A stretch of 64,000 nucleotides of DNA, taken from NCBI GenBank assembly GCA_024400305.1, contig JAKSMX010000002.1:62001-126000 (forward strand), given 5' to 3'. The notes beneath the pieces are model-generated. The model was not told where the DNA came from. It did no database searches and worked only from the letters and a program-made list of their open reading frames with translations. Made by a program: the position numbers and the translations under genes. Position 1 is the stretch's first letter; every line of letters starts with the position of its first letter. Source of the stretch: Bacteroidales bacterium. Lineage in GTDB: Bacteria > Bacteroidota > Bacteroidia > Bacteroidales > F082. Below are positions 16,907-26,408 of the stretch, in pieces.

Positions 16907-17773
16907 ATGAGTTTAGGTTACATAGTTTGGGATGTCAACCCGTACATCTTCGTCTTCCCGGAGAAGTTCCCGTTGCTTGGCGGGCATCCGGTGGCGTGGT
17001 ACGGACTGCTTTGGGCGATGGTATTCATCGTCGGTTATTATCTGATAAAAAGAATCTTCAAGAAAGAAGGTCTCGGCGAGGAATGGGCCGACAAGATTCT
17101 CATGTACATGTTGGTTTTCACCATTGTAGGCGCACGTCTTGGACATTGCCTCTTCTATGAACCCACGTATTATTTCGCCAATCCGATAAAGTTCCTCGCC
17201 GTATGGGAAGGCGGCCTCGCCAGTCACGGCGGAGCCATCGGAATACTCATAGGCATGTATATCTATTCCAGGAAACTCGGGAAACCGTATCTGTGGGTCC
17301 TCGACCGGCTTGTCATCTGCGTCGCGATAGGCGGTGCATTGATACGCACCGGGAATCTCATGAACTCGGAGATTTACGGTGACGCGACCACACTCCCGTG
17401 GGGGTTCAAATTCGTGCGCGAATGGACGCCGGGAACGCCAATCGACGCAATTCCGGCATGTCACCCGACACAAATATACGAAGCGCTGGTCTGCATCATC
17501 GTCTTCGTGATACTTCTCCGTCTTTTCTTCAAGAAAAACACCGTCAACGAATATCCGGGCTTCTTTTTCAGCTTTTTCCTGGTGATGATTTTCGGTTCCA
17601 GAATAATTATAGAATTCATCAAGCAGCCCCAGGTCGAGTTTGAAAACTCGATGATACTTGACATGGGTCAATGGCTCAGTATCCCGTTCCTCATCGCCGG
17701 AATTGTGATCATGGTGATGTCATTCAACGGAAAATTCAAAGTCGCCGACGGAAAGAGGAACGTCAAGAGATAA
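16907..17773 (+). CDS. lgt: Prolipoprotein diacylglyceryl transferase
   Basis: A 288-aa inner-membrane enzyme that moves diacylglycerol from phosphatidylglycerol to the lipobox cysteine of prolipoproteins. About seven membrane segments are visible. Key motifs are WYGLLWA, the VWEGGLASHGGAIG loop with its conserved His and the signature RTGNLMNSEIYG with the essential Arg and Asn, then HPTQIYEAL. The length is normal. Its clients include the lipoproteins encoded at 27596-30223, 44845-47361 and 50611-51459. It follows the glycosyltransferase gene and ends in a shared convergent terminator. Confidence 0.96.
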   Translation: MSLGYIVWDVNPYIFVFPEKFPLLGGHPVAWYGLLWAMVFIVGYYLIKRIFKKEGLGEEWADKILMYMLVFTIVGARLGHCLFYEPTYYFANPIKFLAVWEGGLASHGGAIGILIGMYIYSRKLGKPYLWVLDRLVICVAIGGALIRTGNLMNSEIYGDATTLPWGFKFVREWTPGTPIDAIPACHPTQIYEALVCIIVFVILLRLFFKKNTVNEYPGFFFSFFLVMIFGSRIIIEFIKQPQVEFENSMILDMGQWLSIPFLIAGIVIMVMSFNGKFKVADGKRNVKR

Positions 17774-17796
17774 ATTAAGAGATAAGAGAGGAAAAC

Positions 17797-17837
17797 AACT
17801 GGCGCACGAGAAGATAATTCCTCATGCGCCAATTTTT
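17797..17837. terminator. Bidirectional terminator between lgt and the DUF2723 gene
   Basis: The arms TGGCGCACGAG (17800-17810) and CTCATGCGCCA (17821-17831) have one mismatch and are followed by TTTTT on the plus strand; an A-rich run upstream serves the minus strand. It is preceded by another TTAAGAGATAAGAG word like those at 6238-6342. Confidence 0.8.
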
Positions 17838-17854
17838 CACTTGCCTTTAATCAA

Positions 17855-20800
17855 CTAAAGATACTCCAGGAAAAAGTTGATTTCATCATCAAGAACCTGT
17901 GTGATGTTTTCTTTAAGTTCATCGCGTTTCGCCTTCCTGACGGCATCCAGCAACTGGTTGATGATTCTCAGCTCATCACGGATTTCCTCCTTGTAATATT
18001 CGACATATTTTGAGTCCAAAGACTTGTAATAGCGAAGGTTATCCTTTGAATTTGCGAGAAGTTTCCCGACCATGTCATCACCTTTCTCCATCGCACCGGC
18101 TGAATAATAGATTTCAGGATAATATGCCATGTAGATGTCGAACGGAATTTTTTCATCCGGGAAGAAATACAGGCACTTGTCGAGCACTTCCACAGCCTTG
18201 TCGAAATCATTCTGGCTGACGAGAGCCTGTGCGAGACGCATGTATGCCTGCTTGACATACAATATGTTACGCGAACTTTCCGGATCAACTGTGACTTTCG
18301 GATCGTTGAGATTACCCCAACGGGAGTTGTTGACGAGAAGGTCGTATGAGCCATCGACATAAACGCCGCCGACACCTTTATAATAATTGGTGGCCGGAAC
18401 CGGCATGAAACGATGCGAAGGGCCTTCCTGATGCAGGTATTTGTCAATGCCGAGGACATCGGCGATGTCGCTCAAACTCGTGAAATACACTACTCTCTCC
18501 CAATCATTGGTGGCCATGAAGTCGAGAAGCATGAGTTCGTTTTTTACGATGGTGCGTGTGCTTGACGGAATTGTCCAGACAATCTCATCGACGATCTGGT
18601 CCTTCATGCTCTCCGGCACGATGCCGTTGGCAATGACTTTCTCCTTATCCACAGTGATTTTCAATTTCCTTGTCGGGAAATAATTGACCTTGTTTCCGGC
18701 CATGTCGGTGCCTTTGGTGCGGGGGTTGTCGCTTCTCACGAAATCAATCACGTCCTTAAGCTCGACCGGGCCTTCAAACACTTCCTGTATGAGAATCTGC
18801 TCGTTGACACCGTTGTCGTATTGAGCCGGTGTCAATGAAAGCGGAAGTCTCTCCGATTCATATATCTTACGGCCCATCTGATGTACATACCAATAGCCTG
18901 ATGAAAGCATGAAGTTGCAGACGCGGACATCGGTGCGGTAGCCTTCGACCTCCTGGACGTACCAGAGCGGGAAGGTGTCGTTGTCGCCGCGGGTGAAGAT
19001 CACAGCGTTTTCAGGAAGTTCCGTGAGATAGTTCTTGCCCCAGTCGAGAGCCGAAGTCTTTCCGGAACGGTTATGTCCCTCCCAGCCCTGCGCCGCCATC
19101 AGAACCGGCAGGCCGAGACACAATATCGACACGGCCACTGTCGCGATTTTCTGATTCCTGACAGCTTTCCGTGCGAGTTCGACAAGTCCGAGGACACCGA
19201 ATCCGATCCATATCGCGAAGGCGTAGAAAGCGCCGGCGTATGAATAGTCACGTTCACGCGGCTGATAAGGAGTCTGGTTGAGGTACATGATGATGGCGAG
19301 ACCCGTCATGAAGAAAAGAAGGAACACTATCCAGCAGTTCTTCGGGTCGCGTTTTATCTGGAAAAACAAGCCGACGAGACCAAGGATCAGAGGCAGGAAA
19401 TAATATTCGGTGTGAGCCGCGTTCTGCATGCTTCTCGGCAAATTATCCTGACGTCCGAGCCGCGCGTTGTCGATAAAGTCGATGCCGCACACCCAGTTGC
19501 CGTTTTCAATCTCGCCCTGCCCTTCGGTGTCGTTCTGACGGCCGACGAAGTTCCACATGAAGTAACGCCAGAACATCCATCCGCATTGATAGTCAACGAA
19601 GAATTTCAAATTCTGTCCGAATGTCGGGATGAGGACACGTTCACGCGTGCCGTTGGGCGTCATCTGCGTCGTGACACGCATCTTCGACTTGTCGATGTAA
19701 CGCTCGTAAGTGTTCTTGTACTGCGACCTCGATCCGTTCCACATGCGCGGGAACAAAGTCTTGACGTTGTCGTCATACACAGGTTCGCCGGGGTTTTTGG
19801 CTATCTCGACATATTTTCCTTTCGTCTTGTCCTTCTTATAGACAGGCGACCCTTCGGTCACATCGTAATATTTTGCCGTATAATATTGTCCGTAAATCAA
19901 CGGCCAGCTGCCGTATTGCTCACGTTTCAGGTAAGAAAGCATCGAGATGGCATCTTTCGGCTCATTCTCATTAATAGGTGTATTCGCATTGGCGCGGATT
20001 GTCAGCATGAAAAACGAAGAATATCCAATCACGATGAACATGAAGCAAAGTATCGCGGTGTTCAGGACGACACGGTTGTTCTTGGCTGTAATCCACAAGC
20101 CCCAGACAATCAGCGCGGCGAGCAGCAGGAAATAGAATATCGTGCCGAAGTTGAAAGGAAGCCCGATGGTGTTCACGAAGAACAGCTCGAATTTACCCGC
20201 CAAAGACACGATTGCCGGAATGAGAAGCACCTGGATGAATCCGACGAGCGCCACTGCGATGACGCCCGACCAGAAGAACCCCTTCCACGAGAACTTGTAT
20301 TTCTTGAAATAGACGACATACACGATTGCCGGAATAGCCAGCAAATTCAAGAGGTGAACGCCTATTGACAGACCTATTATATACGCGATGAAAAGAATCC
20401 AGCGCCAGTGCCTCTCGGTGTCGGCGGCCTGTTCCCATTTCAAAATCGCCCAGAACGTGATCGCCGTCAGGAACGACGACATCGCATAAACCTCGCCTTC
20501 CACGGCGTTGAACCAGAACGAATCGGTGAATGTGTAAGCCAACGCACCGACAGCAGCGGCGGCGATGACACCGATCTGATTGTTTCTCGGTGACTTCTCG
20601 CCGTCCTTCATCCAGATTTTCTGCGCGAGCATCGAGATTGTCCAATACAAGAACAGAATCGTGAAACTGCTGCACAGGCAAGACATCACATTGATCATCA
20701 TTGCCACTTTCGTGACATCACCGAATGCGAAAAGACTGAAGAAACGTCCGATTAACTGGAACAAAGGCGCTCCTGGCGGATGCCCCACCTGCAACTTGAA

Positions 20801-20926
20801 TGCTGTTGAAATGTACTCGCCACAATCCCACCAACTCACTGTCGGCTCCATGGTGAGGAAATAGACGATGGTGGCGATCAAGAAGACGCCCCACGCCACG
20901 ATGTTGTTTAACTTTTTGAAACCCAT
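17855..20926 (-). CDS. DUF2723 large membrane protein, putative GT-C fold glycosyltransferase
   Basis: A 1023-aa protein with about ten to twelve hydrophobic segments in the first 300 residues and around 500-620, followed by a long soluble C-terminal part. The opening NIVAWGVFLIATIVYFLTMEPTVSWWDCGEYI is characteristic of DUF2723; the acidic WDCGEY is placed like the catalytic acidic loop of protein O-mannosyltransferases and other GT-C enzymes. The C-terminal region from about residue 900 has TPR-like helices (ALVSQNDFDKAVEVLDKCL). The family is common in Bacteroidota and is proposed to glycosylate proteins in the periplasm using lipid-linked sugar; that role is inference. The gene is monocistronic, with its own promoter 72 bases upstream and convergent with lgt. 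Confidence 0.85.
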   Translation of the reverse strand: MGFKKLNNIVAWGVFLIATIVYFLTMEPTVSWWDCGEYISTAFKLQVGHPPGAPLFQLIGRFFSLFAFGDVTKVAMMINVMSCLCSSFTILFLYWTISMLAQKIWMKDGEKSPRNNQIGVIAAAAVGALAYTFTDSFWFNAVEGEVYAMSSFLTAITFWAILKWEQAADTERHWRWILFIAYIIGLSIGVHLLNLLAIPAIVYVVYFKKYKFSWKGFFWSGVIAVALVGFIQVLLIPAIVSLAGKFELFFVNTIGLPFNFGTIFYFLLLAALIVWGLWITAKNNRVVLNTAILCFMFIVIGYSSFFMLTIRANANTPINENEPKDAISMLSYLKREQYGSWPLIYGQYYTAKYYDVTEGSPVYKKDKTKGKYVEIAKNPGEPVYDDNVKTLFPRMWNGSRSQYKNTYERYIDKSKMRVTTQMTPNGTRERVLIPTFGQNLKFFVDYQCGWMFWRYFMWNFVGRQNDTEGQGEIENGNWVCGIDFIDNARLGRQDNLPRSMQNAAHTEYYFLPLILGLVGLFFQIKRDPKNCWIVFLLFFMTGLAIIMYLNQTPYQPRERDYSYAGAFYAFAIWIGFGVLGLVELARKAVRNQKIATVAVSILCLGLPVLMAAQGWEGHNRSGKTSALDWGKNYLTELPENAVIFTRGDNDTFPLWYVQEVEGYRTDVRVCNFMLSSGYWYVHQMGRKIYESERLPLSLTPAQYDNGVNEQILIQEVFEGPVELKDVIDFVRSDNPRTKGTDMAGNKVNYFPTRKLKITVDKEKVIANGIVPESMKDQIVDEIVWTIPSSTRTIVKNELMLLDFMATNDWERVVYFTSLSDIADVLGIDKYLHQEGPSHRFMPVPATNYYKGVGGVYVDGSYDLLVNNSRWGNLNDPKVTVDPESSRNILYVKQAYMRLAQALVSQNDFDKAVEVLDKCLYFFPDEKIPFDIYMAYYPEIYYSAGAMEKGDDMVGKLLANSKDNLRYYKSLDSKYVEYYKEEIRDELRIINQLLDAVRKAKRDELKENITQVLDDEINFFLEYL

Positions 20927-20997
20927 TGTTTTAGTTTATAAAGTTTGTATGTTTATAAATCAAAAAAATCCCGTATTCATGCCGAATATAGAATTTG

Positions 20998-21005
20998 CAA
21001 AGGTA
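20998..21005 (-). promoter_or_regulatory. -7 promoter box for the DUF2723 gene
   Basis: On the minus strand this reads TACCTTTG, about 70 bases before the ATG at 20926. The divergent tRNA promoter lies 92 bases further on. Confidence 0.55.
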
Positions 21006-21096
21006 ATGTTTTTTCAAAGACAAATGCATATTTTTTGAAATTATTACATTTCTTAAAAAATTTTCACAAAAAAACATTGCATATCAAAAAAATTAG

Positions 21097-21104
21097 TACT
21101 TTTG
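21097..21104 (+). promoter_or_regulatory. -7 promoter box for tRNA-Gln
   Basis: TACTTTTG lies 21 bases before the first base of the tRNA. The region upstream is very A/T-rich, as expected for a stable-RNA promoter. Confidence 0.65.
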
Positions 21105-21125
21105 CAGCGCTTTTTGACGGAATGA

Positions 21126-21196
21126 TGTCGAGTGGTGTAATGGCAGCACTGCAGATTTTGGTTCTGCCTGTCAAGGTTCGAATCCTTGCTCGACAA
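21126..21196 (+). tRNA. tRNA-Gln (anticodon TTG)
   Basis: A complete cloverleaf can be drawn: acceptor arms TGTCGAG and CTCGACA, anticodon stem GCAGA/TCTGC around the loop TTTTGGT (anticodon TTG, glutamine), T-arm CAAGG/CCTTG with loop TTCGAAT, and discriminator A. A U at position 1 is a hallmark of bacterial tRNA-Gln. CCA is not encoded. Confidence 0.95.
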
Positions 21197-21214
21197 CATC
21201 ATAAATTCGAGAAG

Positions 21215-21241
21215 ACCTGCTACAGGAGTAGTGGGTTTTTT
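21215..21241 (+). terminator. Terminator between tRNA-Gln and rimP
   Basis: ACCTGCTAC and GTAGTGGGT pair (with two G-T pairs) around AGGA and are followed by seven T. It would separate the tRNA from the rimP-nusA-infB message or attenuate read-through into it. Confidence 0.7.
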
Positions 21242-21255
21242 TATTATAAGGTAAC

Positions 21256-21717
21256 ATGATAGCTAAAGAAAAAATCATCAGTTTGGCCGGGGAGGCCTTG
21301 AAAGACACAGACCGCTATGTCGTCAACGTGACCGTTGGCAACGACAACGTGATTGAACTTTTCATCGATTCAGACACTGCGGTGACGATAGACGACTGCG
21401 TTGAATTGAGTCGTTTCATCGAGGAGCATCTCGACAGGGACGTTGAAGACTTCGAGTTGAACGTGTCGTCGGCAGGCATCGACGAGCCGCTTTTGGTCAT
21501 GAGGCAGTACGGCAAGTACATCGGCGGCAATGTCTTCATCACAAAAGACGACGGCGTGAAAAAGATGTACAGACTCATCAGCTTCAACGAAAATGAAGTC
21601 GAGGTGCAGGAGGCGGAGCCGAAGAAATACGGCAAGCTGACAAAGATCATATATCATGACAACGAGACAATTCTGGCAGAAAAAATAAAAGAAATAAGAC
21701 CATACATAAAATTCTAA
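21256..21717 (+). CDS. rimP: Ribosome maturation factor RimP
   Basis: A 153-aa protein needed for 30S assembly. The N-terminal half has the RimP signature IDSDTAVTIDDCVELSRFIEEHLD and DFELNVSSAGIDEPL, and the C-terminal half forms the small SH3-like barrel (about 85-153). The length is typical. It is the first gene of the conserved rimP-nusA-infB operon and ends 4 bases before nusA starts. The start codon lies 15 bases after the tRNA terminator. Confidence 0.94.
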   Translation: MIAKEKIISLAGEALKDTDRYVVNVTVGNDNVIELFIDSDTAVTIDDCVELSRFIEEHLDRDVEDFELNVSSAGIDEPLLVMRQYGKYIGGNVFITKDDGVKKMYRLISFNENEVEVQEAEPKKYGKLTKIIYHDNETILAEKIKEIRPYIKF

Positions 21718-21721
21718 AAAG

Positions 21722-22978
21722 ATGGATACATTGAATAATTTAATCGACACCTTCTCGGAATTCAAGGAATTCAAGAACATTGACCGCGAAGCCATGATGC
21801 GCATCCTGAGTGACGTGTTCAAGGCGATGTTAGCCAAGAAATACGGCAGCGATGAGTTTTTCGACATCATCGTCAACATCGACAAGGGCGACCTTGAGAT
21901 ATATCACACCCGCACAGTCGTTGAAGACGGCGAGGTTGAGGATGACCTCGCAGAAATCGCCTATTCCGACGCCATCAAGATCGAGCCTGACTTTGAAGTC
22001 GGTGACGAAGTGACTGAAATCGTCAACTACCATGAGTTCGGCCGTCGTGAGATCCTGGCAATCCGCCAGAACCTCCAGACCAAGATACAAGAGTACGAGA
22101 AGGAGAACATATATCTTAAATACAAGGACAAAGTCGGTGAGATCATCAATGCAGAGGTTTCACAATCATGGCGCAAGGAGATCATCGTCGTTGACGAAGA
22201 AGGCATAGAGCTTGTTCTCCCCAAAGCCGAGCAGATTCCAGCCGACATCTACAAGAAAGGCGACGGCATCCGCGCCATCGTCAAGACCGTCGAGAACAAA
22301 AACGGCTCACCTGTCATCACATTGTCAAGGACATCGGAGATTTTCCTGCAACGGCTCTTCGAACAAGAAGTCCCAGAAGTGTGCGACGGTCTCATCACCA
22401 TCCGCAAGATCGTGCGTGAGCCGGGACAGAGAGCCAAGATCGCCGTCGAATCGTATGACGACAGAATCGACCCTGTCGGCGCATGCGTCGGAATGAAGGG
22501 TTCGCGTATCCACGGCATCGTGAGGGAGCTGCGCAACGAGAACATCGACGTCATCAACTTCACAAGCAAGCCTGACCTGTTCATCACCAGAGCGCTGAGT
22601 CCCGCAAAAATCTCCTCAATCGTGATCCATGAAGCCAAGAAGCTCGCAGAGGTATATATGGAGAACGACCAGGTCAGCCTCGCCATCGGCAAGGGCGGTT
22701 ACAACATCAAACTCGCCGGAAGACTTACAGGCTACGACATCGACGTTTACAGAAACTCCGATGAAGTTGACATGGAAGACGACGTTGACCTCATGGAGTT
22801 CAAGGATGAGATTGACGAATGGGTCATCGAAGCTCTCAAGAAGATGGGTTGCGACACGGCAAAGAACGTACTCGCATACACGCCTGAGGAAGTCGCCACA
22901 CGCGCCGACCTCGAGATTGAGACAGTAGAAGACGTGTTCAAGATTCTCGAAGCTGAATTTGCTGAAGATGAGAATTAA
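21722..22978 (+). CDS. nusA: Transcription termination/antitermination protein NusA
   Basis: A 418-aa RNA polymerase-binding factor. Visible in order are the N-terminal polymerase-binding domain (about 1-125), the S1 domain (about 130-200, KVGEIINAEV), and two KH domains (about 230-345) with VGMKGSRIHGIVRELRNENIDVI and SLAIGKGGYNIKLAGRLTGYDIDVY. The acidic C-terminal tail of some proteobacterial NusA proteins is shortened to a single region, which is usual in Bacteroidota. It overlaps no gene but is tightly packed between rimP (4 bases) and infB (59 bases). Confidence 0.97.
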   Translation: MDTLNNLIDTFSEFKEFKNIDREAMMRILSDVFKAMLAKKYGSDEFFDIIVNIDKGDLEIYHTRTVVEDGEVEDDLAEIAYSDAIKIEPDFEVGDEVTEIVNYHEFGRREILAIRQNLQTKIQEYEKENIYLKYKDKVGEIINAEVSQSWRKEIIVVDEEGIELVLPKAEQIPADIYKKGDGIRAIVKTVENKNGSPVITLSRTSEIFLQRLFEQEVPEVCDGLITIRKIVREPGQRAKIAVESYDDRIDPVGACVGMKGSRIHGIVRELRNENIDVINFTSKPDLFITRALSPAKISSIVIHEAKKLAEVYMENDQVSLAIGKGGYNIKLAGRLTGYDIDVYRNSDEVDMEDDVDLMEFKDEIDEWVIEALKKMGCDTAKNVLAYTPEEVATRADLEIETVEDVFKILEAEFAEDEN

Positions 22979-23037
22979 TTCCATAATATCAAAAAAAATA
23001 TAAGAGGCGAAAAAAATATCACCAAAAAGAAATTTCT

Positions 23038-26000
23038 ATGTCCGAAGAAAAAACCATCAGATTATCAAAAGCCGCACGCGAGTTTAACGTAGGTGCATCG
23101 ACTATTGTGGAATTCCTTGCAAAGAAAGGCCAGAACATAGACCCGTCACCTAACACGAAACTCACAGCGGAGCAATATGCCTTGGTCGTGAAGGAATATC
23201 AAGGCGAAAAAGAAGTGAAGAAAAACGCCGACCAACTCAACAACCTGATTTTCAAGGGTAAGACCATCACCGTTGGGGAGAAGGACAGACCTGCAGCCGT
23301 TGAAGAAAAGGAAGAGAAAGTCATTACTATAAAGACCAACTCCATCCCGGCAGACGAAGCGAATGTCCCTGCAAAGGAAGAAGCTTTGGCGGATGTCAAA
23401 GAGCCTGCCAAGGAACAGCCCGCAGAGCCGAAGACCCCGGTGGTTGAACCAGCAAAGGAGACCATCGAAGAACCAGTTGAGAAAACAGTGAAAGAGACCG
23501 TTGCCGAAGAGAAGAAAAAGATCGTGGAAGAGGTCAAGATCGAAGAGAAAGTCGAGGTAGAGCCTAAAGTTGAGAAGCCTGTCTCAGAAGCGGCACAAGA
23601 TGCCGTAAAACTTAACGTGGTCGGGAAAATCGAGCTTCCTGATGCAAAAAAAGCCAATAGTGAAAAAGGCAACGGACAGCCCAAAAACGAAGGCAAAAAG
23701 AATGAGAACCGCCAGCAGAAGCCCGCTCAGCCACAGAAGCAACAGAAGCCAGCGCAGCAGAAGCCTGCCCAACCTCAAGCGAAACAAGCTCAACAGCAAA
23801 CGAAACCAGTCCAGCCACAGCAAAAACCTTCACAAGCCGACCAGAAAGCCATTGCTGCACAGGCGGCAAACACCGACAACCCTGTCAACTTCATCCCGAC
23901 AAAGGTGAAGAAACTTGAAGGTCCGAACATCCTCGGCAAGATTGAACTTCCATCCGAACGCAAGCCGAAAGGCAAGACGTCTGAGGCAGCAGGTGACGAG
24001 AAGACTTCCAAAGACAAGAAGAAAAAACGCAAACGCATAGGCAACAGCCCTGTCGATCCGAACGAGATCGCAAATCAGGAAAAGAAGAAAGGCGGCAAGC
24101 AGCAAGGCAAACAACAAAGCAAGCAGCAGCAAGGTCAGGGCGGCAAACAGCAAGGTCAGAACGGCAACCAGAACAAGCCGGGCAATGACAACCGCGGCAA
24201 AGACCGCCTCAAGAGAGGCAAACAGCCGATAATCGAAGAAAAGACGGAACTCACCGACGAGGAAATCAAGAACCAAATCAAAGAGACTCTGGCGCGCTTG
24301 AGTCCGCTCGGCAAGTCGAAGACATCCAAGCACCGCCGCGAGAAACGTCATAACATCCAGAACGAGCTTGAGGAGGAAAGAATGCACGAAATGGAGGAAA
24401 AGAAAGTCCTCAAGGTCACGGAGTTCGTCACCGCCAACGAATTGGCCACGATGATGAACATCCCCGTGACAAAGGTCATAGCCACGTGCATGAGCCTCGG
24501 CATGTTCGTCTCCATCAACCAGCGTCTTGATGCGGAGATTCTGCAGGTCGTGGCCGAAGAATTCGGTTTCAGCGTCGAGTTCACCAGCATCGATGTCCAG
24601 GAGGCCCTTGCTGAGAACGACGAGCCTGACAACCCTGAAGACCTCGTCCCGAGAGCACCGGTCGTCACCGTCATGGGTCACGTGGACCACGGCAAGACCA
24701 AACTCCTCGACTACATCAGAAGCACCAACGTCGTTGCAGGCGAGGCCGGCGGCATCACACAGCACATCGGCGCATACGAGGTGAGGACCACGTCGGGCAA
24801 GAAGGTGACATTCCTCGACACCCCCGGTCACGAAGCTTTCACCGCAATGCGTGCACGTGGCGCCAAAATCACCGACGTCGCCATCATCGTCATCGCCGCT
24901 GATGACAACGTGATGCCTCAGACCATCGAAGCCATCAACCACGCCCACGCCGCTAACGTGCCTATCGTCTTTGCCATCAACAAGATAGACAAGCCGACAG
25001 CCGACCCGCAGAAGATCTACAGACAACTCGCCGACATGAACATCCTCGTCGAGGAATGGGGCGGCAAAGTACAATCACAGGAGATATCAGCGAAGCAGGG
25101 CATCGGTGTCGATGAGCTTCTCGAGAAGGTTCTTCTCGAAGCCGAGATGCTCGACCTCAAAGGCAACCCCAACCGTCTCGCCAAAGGCTCCGTCATCGAG
25201 TCAGCTCTCGACAAAGGCCGCGGCTATGTCGCGAAAGTGTTGGTTCAGGAAGGCACATTGCGTGTCGGCGACATGGTTCTCGCAGGAACGACATACGGTA
25301 AGGTCAAGGCGATGTTCAACGAACGGAACCAGACACTTAAGGAAGCTGGTCCTTCAACACCATTGTTGTTGTTAGGTCTCAACGGCGCACCTCAAGCCGG
25401 CGACAACTTCAACGTCATGACTGACGAACGCGAAGTGAAGACCATCGCGAGCCGCCGTCTGCAATTGCAACGCGAACAGGGCATCCGCACACAGAAACAT
25501 ATCACCTTGGACGAAATCGGCCGCCGCATCGCCATCGGTGACTTTAAGGAACTCAACATCATCGTCAAGGCCGACGTTGACGGATCCGTCGAAGCTCTGT
25601 CCGACTCATTGCTGAAGCTCTCAACCGAAGAAGTGCAGGTGAACATCATCCACAAGTCGGTCGGCGCCATCAGCGAGGCGGACATCATGTTGGCGTCAGC
25701 GTCCAACGCCGTCATCGTGGGCTTCAACGTCCGTCCGACGATGCAGGCGCGTAAAATCGCCGAACGCGAGCAGATCGACATTCGTCTTTACTCCATCATC
25801 TACACCGCAATCGAGGAAATCAAGTCGGCCATCGAAGGCATGCTCGCCCCTGAAATCCAGGAGGTTGTCACATGCAACATCGAGATCCGCGAGGTGTTCC
25901 ACATCAGCAAGGTCGGAAACATCGCCGGCTGCATGGTCCTCGACGGCAAGGTCAACCGCCAGACGAAAGTGCGTGTCATCCGCGACGGCATCGTGGTTCA

Positions 26001-26157
26001 CACCGGCGCACTCGGCTCACTGAAACGTTTCAAAGACGATGTCAAGGAGGTCAGCGCAGGATTCGAATGCGGCCTTAACATCGACAACTTCAACGACATC
26101 AAGGTCGGTGACATCATCGAAGGATACCAGGAGAAAGAAATTTCGAGGAAGTTGTAG
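23038..26157 (+). CDS. infB: Translation initiation factor IF-2
   Basis: The 1039-aa GTPase that brings initiator tRNA to the 30S subunit. An IF2_N domain at about 5-60 is followed by a very long low-complexity linker (about 65-430) rich in Glu, Lys, Pro and then Gln/Gly (runs such as [20 protein letters not shown]), a second IF2_N domain (about 455-510), the GTPase domain with [12 protein letters not shown] near 550, DTPGHEAF and NKID, and the C-terminal domains II, III and IV. The linker is lineage-variable and makes this one of the longer IF-2 proteins. It ends the operon and is followed by a strong terminator. Confidence 0.98.
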   Translation: MSEEKTIRLSKAAREFNVGASTIVEFLAKKGQNIDPSPNTKLTAEQYALVVKEYQGEKEVKKNADQLNNLIFKGKTITVGEKDRPAAVEEKEEKVITIKTNSIPADEANVPAKEEALADVKEPAKEQPAEPKTPVVEPAKETIEEPVEKTVKETVAEEKKKIVEEVKIEEKVEVEPKVEKPVSEAAQDAVKLNVVGKIELPDAKKANSEKGNGQPKNEGKKNENRQQKPAQPQKQQKPAQQKPAQPQAKQAQQQTKPVQPQQKPSQADQKAIAAQAANTDNPVNFIPTKVKKLEGPNILGKIELPSERKPKGKTSEAAGDEKTSKDKKKKRKRIGNSPVDPNEIANQEKKKGGKQQGKQQSKQQQGQGGKQQGQNGNQNKPGNDNRGKDRLKRGKQPIIEEKTELTDEEIKNQIKETLARLSPLGKSKTSKHRREKRHNIQNELEEERMHEMEEKKVLKVTEFVTANELATMMNIPVTKVIATCMSLGMFVSINQRLDAEILQVVAEEFGFSVEFTSIDVQEALAENDEPDNPEDLVPRAPVVTVMGHVDHGKTKLLDYIRSTNVVAGEAGGITQHIGAYEVRTTSGKKVTFLDTPGHEAFTAMRARGAKITDVAIIVIAADDNVMPQTIEAINHAHAANVPIVFAINKIDKPTADPQKIYRQLADMNILVEEWGGKVQSQEISAKQGIGVDELLEKVLLEAEMLDLKGNPNRLAKGSVIESALDKGRGYVAKVLVQEGTLRVGDMVLAGTTYGKVKAMFNERNQTLKEAGPSTPLLLLGLNGAPQAGDNFNVMTDEREVKTIASRRLQLQREQGIRTQKHITLDEIGRRIAIGDFKELNIIVKADVDGSVEALSDSLLKLSTEEVQVNIIHKSVGAISEADIMLASASNAVIVGFNVRPTMQARKIAEREQIDIRLYSIIYTAIEEIKSAIEGMLAPEIQEVVTCNIEIREVFHISKVGNIAGCMVLDGKVNRQTKVRVIRDGIVVHTGALGSLKRFKDDVKEVSAGFECGLNIDNFNDIKVGDIIEGYQEKEISRKL

Positions 26158-26175
26158 ATTAAAATGAAGTTTTGA

Positions 26176-26230
26176 GAAAAATTGAGGCTGACACATGAAG
26201 GTTTTCATGGTGTCAGCCTCAATTTTTTTA
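26176..26230 (+). terminator. Intrinsic terminator of the rimP-nusA-infB operon
   Basis: The arms AATTGAGGCTGACAC and GTGTCAGCCTCAATT enclose a loop that itself contains a small ATGAA/TTCAT hairpin, followed by a run of T. It is one of the strongest hairpins in the window. Confidence 0.92.
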
Positions 26231-26309
26231 TTTCATTCAATACATTTTGCGAACATATCAACGGCCATAACATATTGCAAACCATTTATTTAAGCAGATT
26301 TGAATTTTT

Positions 26310-26369
26310 TCTCAATGATTTGAGAATTTTTTCTCAATGATTTGAGAATTTTTTCTCAATGATTTGAGA
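26310..26369. repeat. Three tandem 22-bp palindromic repeats upstream of an AAA+ ATPase gene
   Basis: TCTCAATGATTTGAGA occurs exactly three times, at 26310, 26332 and 26354, each followed by an A/T spacer; the period is 22 bp. Each unit is itself a palindrome (TCTCAA and TTGAGA around TGAT). A partial fourth unit (GATTTGAATTTTT) precedes them. The last copy ends 8 bases before a -7 box, so the array covers the position of the -33 element and may be an operator. Confidence 0.9.
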
Positions 26370-26377
26370 ATTTTATT

Positions 26378-26385
26378 TATCTTTG
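26378..26385 (+). promoter_or_regulatory. -7 promoter box for the AAA+ ATPase gene
   Basis: TATCTTTG lies 23 bases before the ATG at 26409 and directly after the palindromic repeats. Confidence 0.7.
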
Positions 26386-26408
26386 CAACGAATTTAAGAT
26401 AACAGTCT

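Noticed and set aside
19412..20368. 318-codon open frame opposite the DUF2723 gene
   Set aside because: Shadow frame over a membrane-protein gene; the composition is unnatural and no family is visible.
23830..25074. 414-codon open frame on the minus strand opposite infB
   Set aside because: Translation is low-complexity Val/Asp/Leu caused by the codon bias of infB; no start signal or homology.
26310..26369. CRISPR array
   Set aside because: Units are 16-bp palindromes with A/T spacers of 6 bases that are nearly identical, so there are no unique spacers, and no cas genes occur in the window.
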